Positions 52,176 through 59,620 of a stretch of 64,000 bases of DNA are shown one piece after another. This DNA is from UBA6522 sp965237785 (GTDB taxonomy: Bacteria; Pseudomonadota; Gammaproteobacteria; Steroidobacterales; Rariloculaceae): positions 3,782,001 to 3,846,000 of the forward strand of contig OZ250159.1 of the NCBI GenBank assembly GCA_965237785.1. The letters are read 5' to 3'. Both the position numbers and the translations under genes were made by a program. The notes below the pieces were generated by a model that was given only the letters and a program-made list of their open reading frames with translations, was not told the DNA's origin and made no database searches. How positions within the stretch are numbered: position 1 is the first letter of the stretch; the number at the start of each line of letters is the position of its first letter.

Positions 52176-54965
52176 ATGAAAACGATCAACCGATTCGCCG
52201 TGCCGGTGGTCCTGGCTGCCGCGGCAACCGCAGCTCCGGCCCAGGAGCGCTCCTGGAATGCCACCCTGGAAGAGATTTCCACCGCCGTGGTTTCGATTCA
52301 CGTGGACAGCACGCGCGCGTTCGACACCGGGCGCAACCAGTCCAGCCAGGCAACCGGCTTCGTGGTGGATGCCGAGCACGGCCTGATTCTCACCAACCGC
52401 CACGTGGTCACTCCCGGCCCGGTGGTCGCCCAGGCCATTTTCGTCAACCAGGAAGAAGTGGAACTCACGCCCGTCTACCGCGATCCGGTGCACGATTTCG
52501 GTTTCTTCCGCTACGATCCCGACGCGCTTCGATTCATCGAACCCGCTCAGCTACCGCTGGCGCCCGAGGCGGCGCAGATCGGCCGCGACATCCGGGTGGT
52601 GGGCAACGACGCCGGCGAACAGCTCTCCATCCTGGCCGGGACCATCGCCCGGCTGGATCGCCAGGCGCCCAACTACGGGCGCGGCAATTACAACGACTTC
52701 AATACCTTCTACCTGCAGGCGGCGTCGGGCACGTCCGGCGGTTCCTCCGGGTCGCCGGTGATCGACATCGAGGGCCGGGTCGTTGCGCTGAACGCCGGCG
52801 CGAATTCCCAGGCGGCGTCGAGTTTCTTCCTGCCGCTGGATCGCGTCCGCAGGGCGCTCGACCTGATCCAGGACGGCAAGCCCGTTCCCCGCGGTACGCT
52901 GCAGAGCGAGTTCGTGCACAAGCCCTATGCCGAGTTGCGGCGGCTCGGCCTCCCTGAAGAGACCGAAGCCATCACCCGCGCGGCGTTCCCGGATCAGACC
53001 GGGCTCCTGGTCGTGGAACACGTCATCCCCGGTACCGGCAATTTCCTCCAGCCCGGCGACATCCTGTTGCGCGTCGACGGCGAACTCGTCGCCGCATTCG
53101 TCCCACTGGCGGCGGCGCTGGACGACAACGTCGGCGGCACCGTGGAAGTGGAAATCGAGCGCGGCGGAGAAGTCGTGCGGCAAGAACTGATGGTGGACAA
53201 TCTCCACGCCATTACCTCGGATGAATTCGTGGAATTTGGCGAGGGCGTCTTTCACAACCTGTCCTACCAGCAGGCGCGCCACTTCAATCGCAATGTTGCC
53301 GGCGTCTACGTCGCCAACCCGGGCTATGTGTTCGGCACGGCGGCGATCCCCCGGGGGAGCCTGATCACGAGTCTCGACGGCCAACCCATGGACGATCTGG
53401 ATGAGTTCCAGCGGGCCGTGGAGCAGCTTCCGATGGGCCAGCGTGCCAGCGTGCGGTTCGTGCAGTTCGATGATCCCAGGACCGAACGGCAACGCTCGAT
53501 CATCAACTATCGCAACTGGTTCCCGGCGAAGCGGTGCAAGCGCGACGACGACCTGGGCCTGTGGCCTTGCGACGAGTTGGCGGAGGCGCCCCCCGAGGCG
53601 CCGGCGACACCCGGCCGGACCACGTTCCCCTTGCGGGGCGACCCCCATGTGCGGCAGATCACCCCGTCGCTGGTGCTCGTCAACTTCGACATGCCGTACA
53701 CCGTTTCCGGCGTCTCGGATCGCCACTACTACGGCACGGGCGTCATCGCCGACACCGAGCGCGGCTGGGTCGTGGTGGACCGCAACACCGTGCCGGTGGC
53801 GCTCGGCGACGTGCGCATCACCTTCGCCGGTTCGCTGGAGACGCCCGGCAAGGTGGAGTACATCCACCCCTTGCACAATCTGGCGGTGGTGTCCTACGAC
53901 CCCGCCCTGATCGGCGACACCCCGGTGCGCGCGGCGGACTTTTCCGCGGCCCCGGTGAATCCCGGGGAAGAGATCGAGGTGGTGGGCCTCAAGGCCGACC
54001 ACACGTTGCTGTCGCAGCCGAGCGAGGTCCGCGCGTTGATCCCCGCCGAGTTGCCGCTGTCGCGAACGCTGCGCTTCCGTGAGGCGAACCTGGAGGCGAT
54101 CGCTCTGGTCAACGGTCCGGACGAATACGATGGCGCGATCATCGATACCGACGGCGCCGTGCGCGCGCTCTGGGCGAGTTTCGCCTTTCAGCAGGGGCGT
54201 GATGTGACGCAGTTCAACATGGGTGTGCCCTCGAGTCTGGTCATCGACATGGTGGACAGCATGCGGGCGGGCAATCCCCTGCGGTCGCTTGAGGTGGAAT
54301 GGAGCCTGGTGCCGCTGGCGTCGGCGCGCAACTTCGGCTTGCCGGAGGACTGGGTACAGCGATACGAGCAGCACAATCCCCTGCGCCGCCAGGTCCTCGC
54401 GGTCTCCACCGTGGTTACGGATTCGCCCGCGGCGGAGTTCTTCCAGTCCGGCGACATCCTGCTGAGCCTCAACGGGGAAGTCGCCAATACCTTCCGCGAG
54501 GCCGAGCAGGCATCCCAGAGTGACGAAGTGGACGTCACCATCTATCGCGACGGACGCGAACTGAGCGCCGGCATTCCGACCGTGGCGCTCGAAGGCGCGG
54601 GCATCGATCGCGTCGTGCTCTGGGCCGGCGCGCTGTTGCAGGCGCCGCACCGGGCGATTTCGGTGCAGCGGGGCATCGAGGCGGAGGGTGTCTACATCTC
54701 GTACTTCGGCTTCGGGTCGCCCGCCAGCCGGTCGGGACTCTTCGCCGGCCGGCGCATCGTCGCCGTCGACGGTCAGCCGACAGCGGATCTCGACGAGTTC
54801 CTGCGGATCGTGAGCGGGCGCGAAAACCGCGAGTCGGTGCGGCTGAACACGGTCACCTGGAACAACGTCTCCGATGTCATCACGCTCAAGCTCGACAATC
54901 ACTATTGGCCGAGCTACGAGCTGCGTCGCGAAGGCGACCAGTGGCAGCGCTACGACCTGAACTGA
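52176..54965 (+). CDS. Nma111-like double trypsin/PDZ serine protease
   Basis: The protein has about 929 residues, with a signal peptide (FAVPVVLAAAATAAPAQ). The first trypsin-like domain (about 30-230) has the full triad: H76 in TNRHVV, D107 in HDFGFF and S191 in GGSSGSPV. PDZ-type segments follow, then a second trypsin-like domain (about 500-690) in which the equivalents are N (VDRNTV), N (PLHNLAVV) and no serine, then further PDZ segments. This order matches eukaryotic Nma111, not ordinary DegP. It is presumably a periplasmic quality-control protease. Confidence 0.88.
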   Translation: MKTINRFAVPVVLAAAATAAPAQERSWNATLEEISTAVVSIHVDSTRAFDTGRNQSSQATGFVVDAEHGLILTNRHVVTPGPVVAQAIFVNQEEVELTPVYRDPVHDFGFFRYDPDALRFIEPAQLPLAPEAAQIGRDIRVVGNDAGEQLSILAGTIARLDRQAPNYGRGNYNDFNTFYLQAASGTSGGSSGSPVIDIEGRVVALNAGANSQAASSFFLPLDRVRRALDLIQDGKPVPRGTLQSEFVHKPYAELRRLGLPEETEAITRAAFPDQTGLLVVEHVIPGTGNFLQPGDILLRVDGELVAAFVPLAAALDDNVGGTVEVEIERGGEVVRQELMVDNLHAITSDEFVEFGEGVFHNLSYQQARHFNRNVAGVYVANPGYVFGTAAIPRGSLITSLDGQPMDDLDEFQRAVEQLPMGQRASVRFVQFDDPRTERQRSIINYRNWFPAKRCKRDDDLGLWPCDELAEAPPEAPATPGRTTFPLRGDPHVRQITPSLVLVNFDMPYTVSGVSDRHYYGTGVIADTERGWVVVDRNTVPVALGDVRITFAGSLETPGKVEYIHPLHNLAVVSYDPALIGDTPVRAADFSAAPVNPGEEIEVVGLKADHTLLSQPSEVRALIPAELPLSRTLRFREANLEAIALVNGPDEYDGAIIDTDGAVRALWASFAFQQGRDVTQFNMGVPSSLVIDMVDSMRAGNPLRSLEVEWSLVPLASARNFGLPEDWVQRYEQHNPLRRQVLAVSTVVTDSPAAEFFQSGDILLSLNGEVANTFREAEQASQSDEVDVTIYRDGRELSAGIPTVALEGAGIDRVVLWAGALLQAPHRAISVQRGIEAEGVYISYFGFGSPASRSGLFAGRRIVAVDGQPTADLDEFLRIVSGRENRESVRLNTVTWNNVSDVITLKLDNHYWPSYELRREGDQWQRYDLN

Positions 54966-55432
54966 ACAAAGTCGTTTCCGGCGGGCAGACCGGCGTGGAC
55001 CAGGGGGCCCTGGCCGCGGCACTCGCAACCGGAACGCCCTGCGGCGGCTGGTGTCCGCGGGGACGCCTGTCGGAGGACGGTCCGATCCCCCCGATGGTTC
55101 CCGTGGTGGAGTTGGCCGGCGCCGGCTACCGCGAACGCACGTTGCGCAACGTGCTGGATTCCGACGGAACTGCCATCCTCTACAACGGCGAGCTTGAAGG
55201 CGGCACGCGGCTGACCCGGAGGTATTGCGAGGACAATGCTCGACCGTACGTGCTCATCGATGCTTCGGCCGTGAGCCTCGCCGCCGCCGTCGCCGCGCTG
55301 GTCAACTTCGTCGTCGACAATGAACTCAGCGTGCTCAATGTCGCCGGGCCGCGGGCCAGCAAATGGCCGGGGGCGTTCGGTTATGCACGGGAGTTGGTGG
55401 AGGCGGTAGTGGGTCTGCTTCCCGCAACGTGA
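54941..55432 (+). CDS. Molybdenum carrier-like Rossmann-fold protein
   Basis: The protein has about 163 residues. It reads NKVVSGGQTGVDQGALAAAL, GGWCPRGRLSEDGPIP, TAILYNGELEGGTRLT and LNVAGPRASKWPGAFGYARE, the pattern of the putative molybdenum-carrier/SLOG-like family related to lysine-decarboxylase folds, which bind nucleotides or metal oxyanions. The GTG at 54941 lies 8 bases after an AAGG and inside the end of the protease gene (25-base overlap), implying coupling. The function is not established. Confidence 0.8.
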   Translation: MAALRPELNKVVSGGQTGVDQGALAAALATGTPCGGWCPRGRLSEDGPIPPMVPVVELAGAGYRERTLRNVLDSDGTAILYNGELEGGTRLTRRYCEDNARPYVLIDASAVSLAAAVAALVNFVVDNELSVLNVAGPRASKWPGAFGYARELVEAVVGLLPAT

Positions 55433-55572
55433 ATGGCGTTCCGGTGCGTTCCCCGCTCCCAGGGCGGTTTAGCCACATCGGCGCACGCCTGCGCGGGATC
55501 TGTACTACCCGGACGATGGCGCTTTTCGCAAGACTTCCTTCTGCCGCTCGGTCGCCTTCTCAAGGACCCGGC

Positions 55573-55761
55573 GATATGACAATCGATTTGGTCAACGCCG
55601 CTCCTATAAAATCTATTGGTTCCGTCGAGTAAGAAACTCTGTGAGCGACTAAGGGCAAGGTCGTGGATCTTGTCTATCAATATTGAAACGGCGCCCTGCA
55701 ACAACCAAGCGTTTGTGCCATGGTAGTTGTCGAAGTGCTCGCGTAACTCGTCCGGGTCGCG
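55573..55761 (-). pseudogene. Zeta-toxin relic missing its central domain
   Basis: On the minus strand DPDELREHFDNYHGTNAWLL, then QGAVSILIDKIHDLALSRSQ and SFLLDGT match the middle of Zeta-toxin kinases. Directly after DGT (near 55618) the frame continues as NRFYRSGVDQIDCHI, which resembles the far C-terminal part of the same family. Roughly 80-100 residues appear deleted in frame, and the Walker A region is not found upstream. The family identification is from memory of the motif and needs a search. Confidence 0.6.
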
Positions 55762-55791
55762 GGGCCGGTCTCCACCGTCCGGCCGCATGAA

Positions 55792-56245
55792 ATGCTGGTC
55801 ACGAATATGCTCCTGCCGGACGGCAGGAAGGCCATGATGCTTCCGAATCGTCCCACGCGCTGGTCGGACAGCGTGGGCGAAGCCGCATTGAGCCTGCAAA
55901 CGGATAATCCGGATCGGAGTCTGTTCCGCGTCTGGAGTATCGACCCGAACGCGCGCGGCGGCGCAGCCGCCAAGCCCGTTGGGTTATTCGGTCGGACACT
56001 GGGAAGATACAACACGGGTCGTACGTACGACGAACATCAACTGGCCCTATTTCGACCGCACCGGCGTTCCGCTAAGTGAGGATGCGGTGGTCGATGAACG
56101 TTTCGAAATTAGCGAGACCGGCAGCCAAATGGTCATCCGCGTCGTTACGACCGACCCGGTCAACTTTGCGGCGCCCGTATCGACGCAACGTCACTACGCG
56201 CTGCTCGGCGAGGCCGTCAAGCCCTACGACTGCGTCGCCCGATAA
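55792..56245 (+). pseudogene. Frameshifted conserved hypothetical protein
   Basis: One frame reads DNPDRSLFRVWSIDPNAR up to about 55970; a second frame continues GYSVGHWEDTTRVVRTTNIN, WPYFDRTGVPLSEDAVVDER and ALLGEAVKPYDC to the TAA at 56243-56245. Together they match a common proteobacterial hypothetical with W-x-GYSVGRWE-x-NWPYFD-x-ERF motifs. The shift lies between about 55945 and 55977. The N-terminus (before about 55850) is not recognisable. Confidence 0.6.
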
Positions 56246-56257
56246 ACGCCGTCGCGA

Positions 56258-56368
56258 TCACTCGACCTGCATCCCGTACCTCTCCGCCGCATCACCGAGC
56301 CGCGTCATTTCACCCTCGATGAATTCGCGTCGGGCCTCGACTCGTAGCCGCGCATGATTCGGATCCAC
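56258..56368 (-). pseudogene. Unrecognised C-terminal coding remnant
   Basis: A 36-residue stretch (VDPNHARLRVEARREFIEGE, then MTRLGDAAERYGMQVE) ends in a stop at 56258. Its charged helical character looks coding, but it is in a different frame from the methyltransferase that overlaps it. It may be the tail of a small lost gene. I do not recognise the family. Confidence 0.35.
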
Positions 56369-57029
56369 CGGTGCCGTCGTCCGGAAGTCGGAGCCAAAGG
56401 ACTGCCCAAGAGACCTCCGGACGCTTGTAGGCGTCGGCCTGTTTCTCGCTACGGATCGTCTGCAAGCCATGCCGTCGCGCCAGCGTCTCGATCTCGGCGG
56501 CGTTCGCGCGCTTCATCGGGCGGTCCGATGGGGGCGGCCCCTGACGGAGGCTCACCATCATGCTGCCGCCGGGGCTCATTACCGAGACCAGCTTGCGGAA
56601 CGCCCGGGCGCGCGCGCCGGGTGGCACGTACATCCACACGGCGCTCAGCCAGATCAAGTCGAAGGTGAGTTTCGAGCGCAGTACCTTGTCGAGCGCGGGC
56701 AGTCTGTCGTCGATCCACCTGATCCGGGGTGACTCGTGCCGCGCCTCGCCGGCGCCGCGCATCCCCGCCGACGGCTCGACGGCGACCACGTTGTGCCCCT
56801 TCTCGGCGAACCAGGCGGCATCGCGCCCGCTGCCCGCGCCCACATCGAGAACATTGCCGGCGGTGTCGGGGAGCAGATCGAGCACCGGCGCGTGGACGGC
56901 CTCGAAAGAGAGGCGCTCGTATTCCGGCACGAGATCGCTTGCCATGAGGTTGTAGCTCGCGACGACGTCGCAAACGGCGAACTCGCCAGGACGATCGTCT
57001 GACGCACCACGAATTTTGTCCACAGGCAT
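56310..57029 (-). CDS. Class I SAM-dependent methyltransferase, probably truncated
   Basis: The 239-residue protein has motif I VLDVGAGSGRDAAWFAEKG, the acidic loop VVAVEPSAGM and a motif near FDLIWLSAVWMYV. Related proteins continue well beyond LRLPDDGTG with a helical C-terminal domain; here the last about 20 residues (GSESCAATSRGPTRIHRG) look like chance read-through, and a coding remnant in another frame lies at the same place. So the methyltransferase fold is complete but the tail has been lost. The substrate is unknown. Confidence 0.7.
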   Translation of the reverse strand: MPVDKIRGASDDRPGEFAVCDVVASYNLMASDLVPEYERLSFEAVHAPVLDLLPDTAGNVLDVGAGSGRDAAWFAEKGHNVVAVEPSAGMRGAGEARHESPRIRWIDDRLPALDKVLRSKLTFDLIWLSAVWMYVPPGARARAFRKLVSVMSPGGSMMVSLRQGPPPSDRPMKRANAAEIETLARRHGLQTIRSEKQADAYKRPEVSWAVLWLRLPDDGTGGSESCAATSRGPTRIHRG

Positions 57030-57062
57030 CGGGGATAACCCGTTACTGGTCCAGTTTGCGAA

Positions 57063-57329
57063 TTATGGACGTTGACGATTGTTATCGCCTAGTGACGTGT
57101 AGGCTGAATATCTATCCGGCGCCGTGAAGCCGGCCTCTGCGGCCGAGGCGTCATCGAGGGTCACGCTGGGGCCGGAGATTTGCATCCAGCCATAGGATTG
57201 GATCGTACCGTCACTATCCTCGCCGCTGCCGCCGCTGCCGCCGCTGCCGCCGCTGCCGCCGCAACCGGCAACGACGACGGCCAGCCCCCAACACGCCAGC
57301 CCCCGACAAAAGCGTGGCCGTGGCGCCAT
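57063..57329 (-). CDS. Small lipoprotein with the start of a PKD-like domain, truncated
   Basis: The 88-residue protein has a lipobox (GLAVVVAGC), then four GGS units encoded by a 9-bp repeat, and one partial repeat: YGWMQISGPSVTLDDASAAE, AGFTAPD. The W-x-Q-x-SGP-V-L-x-F-x-AP pattern matches the first half of PKD/K319L-type domains found in large secreted proteins. The frame then ends in unrelated residues. It is probably the N-terminus of a lost larger lipoprotein. ATG 57329 is the only start near the signal peptide. Confidence 0.55.
   Translation of the reverse strand: MAPRPRFCRGLACWGLAVVVAGCGGSGGSGGSGGSGEDSDGTIQSYGWMQISGPSVTLDDASAAEAGFTAPDRYSAYTSLGDNNRQRP
57222..57266. repeat. 9-bp tandem repeat encoding Gly-Gly-Ser
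   Basis: GCCGCTGCC occurs four times in a row (57222-57257), with a fifth degenerate unit. On the coding (minus) strand it gives a GGS linker after the lipobox cysteine. Such repeats can change copy number by slippage without shifting the frame. Confidence 0.85.
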
Positions 57330-57355
57330 CCGTTCTTTCTGCACCGTGCGAATCG

Positions 57356-58990
57356 TCAACCGCCAGTTTCGGCGGCGCGGTCGGGCGCAGCAACAGCCGA
57401 CGAGTCCTGCACCAGGGATTTGACGAGTCCGAAGATCATCAGCAACAGCACCACGCTGACCGGCAGTGCGGCGGCGACGGTGGCGGTTTGCAGGGCGTAC
57501 AGACCGCCTGCCAGGAGGAGGACGGCGGCGACCAGGCCCTGGCCGGCGCCCCAGACGACCCGGAAGCGCTTCGGCGGATGCCGGTCGCCCATGCTGAGCA
57601 TGGTCGTGATGACCAGCGTGCCCGAGTCCGAGGAGGTGATGAACCAGGTGGCCAGGAGAAGCGTCGCAAGCGCGGACATCGCCCAGGTCAACCAACCGAT
57701 GTCGGTCAGCCGGTCGATGGTGCCGTAGAGCGCGGCCTGGTAGCTCGCGCCGCGCACCAGTTCCAGGACGCCCGCGGTCCCGGCGCCCCCGGCGGCGTTC
57801 AGTTCCATGAAGATCGCGTTGCCGCCGAAGATGCCGATCCAGAGCAGCGCCAGGCTCGTCGGTACGAACAGGACGCCGGCGATAAACTCCCGCAGCGTTC
57901 GCCCCCGGGAGATGCGGGCGATGAACAGCCCCACGAAGGGCGCCCAGGAAATCCACCAGCCCCAATAGAAGATGGTCCAATTGCTCTGCCAGACGGCATT
58001 GCCGCCTTCGCCCGCGATCCAGAGTCCCGCGGGCACGAAGTTCACGACGTAGTCGACGAAACTGGCAGCGAGAAATCCCGGCAACCAATCGAGCGGGGCG
58101 AAGACCAGAAAGTACGCCATCAGCACGACGGTGAGGCGGATGTTCCATTCGGAGAGGATGCGGATCCCGCGGCCCACCCCGGAAACCGCCGACAGCGTCG
58201 CCGCGGCCGAAATGGCGGCGATGAGCGCGATCTGCGTGTCGAGGCCGGGATCGAGCCCGAACAATACGTTGAGCCCCGTCGCCATCTGCGCGGCGCCGAG
58301 CCCGAGCGAGGTGGCGACCCCGAAGACCGTCCCGAATACCGCCAGCAAGTCCACCGCATCGCCGGCGGGGCCGTAGATCCGCTCGCCGATCACCGGGTGC
58401 AGGGCCGAGCGCAGGGTCAGCGGCAGTTTCTTGCGGAAGCCGAAATAGGCCAGGCACAGACCGACGACGACGTAGGCCGCCCAGCCGTGAATTCCCCAGT
58501 GAAGGTAGGTGATGCGCGTGGCGTGTATCGCGCGCAGTTCATCCAGCGCCAGCGCCCCGGCGCGGTCGGCATGGGGGTTGTTGGGATAGCCCGCCGAGAA
58601 GCTGTTGTCGAAGTAAAACAAGGGCTCGGCGATGGAGAAGAACAGGAGCCCGATACCGACGCCGGCCGAAAACAGCATGGCGAGCCACGAAAACGTGCTG
58701 AACTCGGGTCTGGAGGCGTCATCGCCCAGTCGGATGCGCCCGAAGGGGCTGCACATCAGCGCGATGCAGGTCAGAAGCGCGACGCATATCACCAGGATGT
58801 AGTACCAGCTCAACGTCGCCTCGATCCACGTCCGGATGCCGGTGAACACGACGCCCGCGGTTTCGACGTTGAGCACGGTAAACGCGACGAACGCCAACAC
58901 CATGCCCTTGGAAGCCCAGGCCATGCCCGGGTGCAGGCCCTTCCACAACCCGGTCGTCGCGAGCGCCCGCCGGCCTGGCGAGGTGCTCAT
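57356..58990 (-). CDS. BCCT-family betaine/carnitine/choline transporter
   Basis: This 544-residue protein has about 12 membrane helices. BCCT hallmarks are FSAGVGIGLLFFSIAEPLFY, HWGIHGWAAYVVVGLCLAY, FGVATSLGLGAAQM, the tryptophan-rich NWTIFYWGWWISWAPFVGLF and FITSSDSGTLVITTMLSMG. Members take up glycine betaine, choline, carnitine or ectoine, usually with sodium. The substrate cannot be assigned. It is the one clearly intact metabolic gene in the eroded segment and has no linked catabolic genes here. Confidence 0.92.
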   Translation of the reverse strand: MSTSPGRRALATTGLWKGLHPGMAWASKGMVLAFVAFTVLNVETAGVVFTGIRTWIEATLSWYYILVICVALLTCIALMCSPFGRIRLGDDASRPEFSTFSWLAMLFSAGVGIGLLFFSIAEPLFYFDNSFSAGYPNNPHADRAGALALDELRAIHATRITYLHWGIHGWAAYVVVGLCLAYFGFRKKLPLTLRSALHPVIGERIYGPAGDAVDLLAVFGTVFGVATSLGLGAAQMATGLNVLFGLDPGLDTQIALIAAISAAATLSAVSGVGRGIRILSEWNIRLTVVLMAYFLVFAPLDWLPGFLAASFVDYVVNFVPAGLWIAGEGGNAVWQSNWTIFYWGWWISWAPFVGLFIARISRGRTLREFIAGVLFVPTSLALLWIGIFGGNAIFMELNAAGGAGTAGVLELVRGASYQAALYGTIDRLTDIGWLTWAMSALATLLLATWFITSSDSGTLVITTMLSMGDRHPPKRFRVVWGAGQGLVAAVLLLAGGLYALQTATVAAALPVSVVLLLMIFGLVKSLVQDSSAVAAPDRAAETGG

Positions 58991-59039
58991 GGTTCAATCG
59001 GGTAGCGCGCCAGCACGTCCGGGAGGCAAGATATTCCTG

Positions 59040-59453
59040 TCAAACCTGGTGCGTGCGCGGCGGTGAATTCCACGTCACGCCAACGGCGTCGCGAATCCTT
59101 TCAAGCAGCCCCTCAACGCGCGCCATGCGCTCGCCGAGCCCTTCAACCACACCCTCCAGGCGGGTCATGCGCTCGCCGAGCCCTTCAACCACACCCTCCA
59201 GGCGCGTCAAGCGTTCGCCGAGCCCTTCCATGCGCTCGCCAAGTCCTTCGACGACGCCCTCCAGGCGCGCCATGCGCTCGCCGAGCCCTTCCATGCGCTC
59301 GCCAAGTCCTTCGACGACGCCCTCCAGGCGCGCCATGCGCTCGCCGAGCCCGCTCACTTCCCGGCGCAATTCCGCCACGGCACGTTGACCGTTCAGGATT
59401 AAACCCGCCAAGCCAATGGCCACGCCAATAATCGTGTAAATTTCCGGGCTCAT
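59040..59453 (-). CDS. Small membrane-anchored coiled-coil protein, family copy 2
   Basis: The 137-residue protein has the family's N-terminal hydrophobic segment (MSPEIYTIIGVAIGLAGLIL, then NGQRAVAELRRE) and a repeated coiled coil of residues 35-118: five 14-residue units like GLGERMARLEGVVE and two 7-residue units GLGERME. Unit lengths are exact heptad multiples, so copy-number changes keep the coil in register. It lies upstream of the BCCT gene on the same strand. Function is unknown. Confidence 0.75.
   Translation of the reverse strand: MSPEIYTIIGVAIGLAGLILNGQRAVAELRREVSGLGERMARLEGVVEGLGERMEGLGERMARLEGVVEGLGERMEGLGERLTRLEGVVEGLGERMTRLEGVVEGLGERMARVEGLLERIRDAVGVTWNSPPRTHQV
59100..59351. 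repeat. 21/42-bp tandem repeat array in the coiled-coil gene
   Basis: The 252-base block contains five 42-base and two 21-base units with near-identical sequence, each containing a CTCGCCGAGCCC or CTCGCCAAGTCC core. It codes for residues 35-118 of the gene on the minus strand. The near identity of units suggests recent expansion. Confidence 0.85.
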
Positions 59454-59620
59454 GGTGTCGATTTGGGCAACTCTGAATACCGATTAACCCTGGCCGGCCA
59501 GATACTACCATGCCGCCCTGGGAATGCATTTGACGAATCTGGGAGATGCGCCGAGATTCATCTCGTGGGTGGAAATTCGGGCTGGTATTCTGGACCGCCC
59601 CGATTGGATGCGGGTCCGCG

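Noticed and set aside
52551..55028. 825-codon open frame antisense to the Nma111-like protease
   Set aside because: The sense strand has a signal peptide, catalytic triad and PDZ pattern; the antisense product is rich in arginine, histidine and valine with no motif.
57314..59005. 563-codon open frame antisense to the BCCT transporter
   Set aside because: The transporter has about 12 helices and conserved family motifs; the antisense frame is a low-complexity mirror of it.
59053..59388. Serine/proline-rich repeat protein on the plus strand
   Set aside because: It is the antisense reading of the coiled-coil repeat array; the minus-strand frame has a paralogous N-terminus and the plus-strand one does not.
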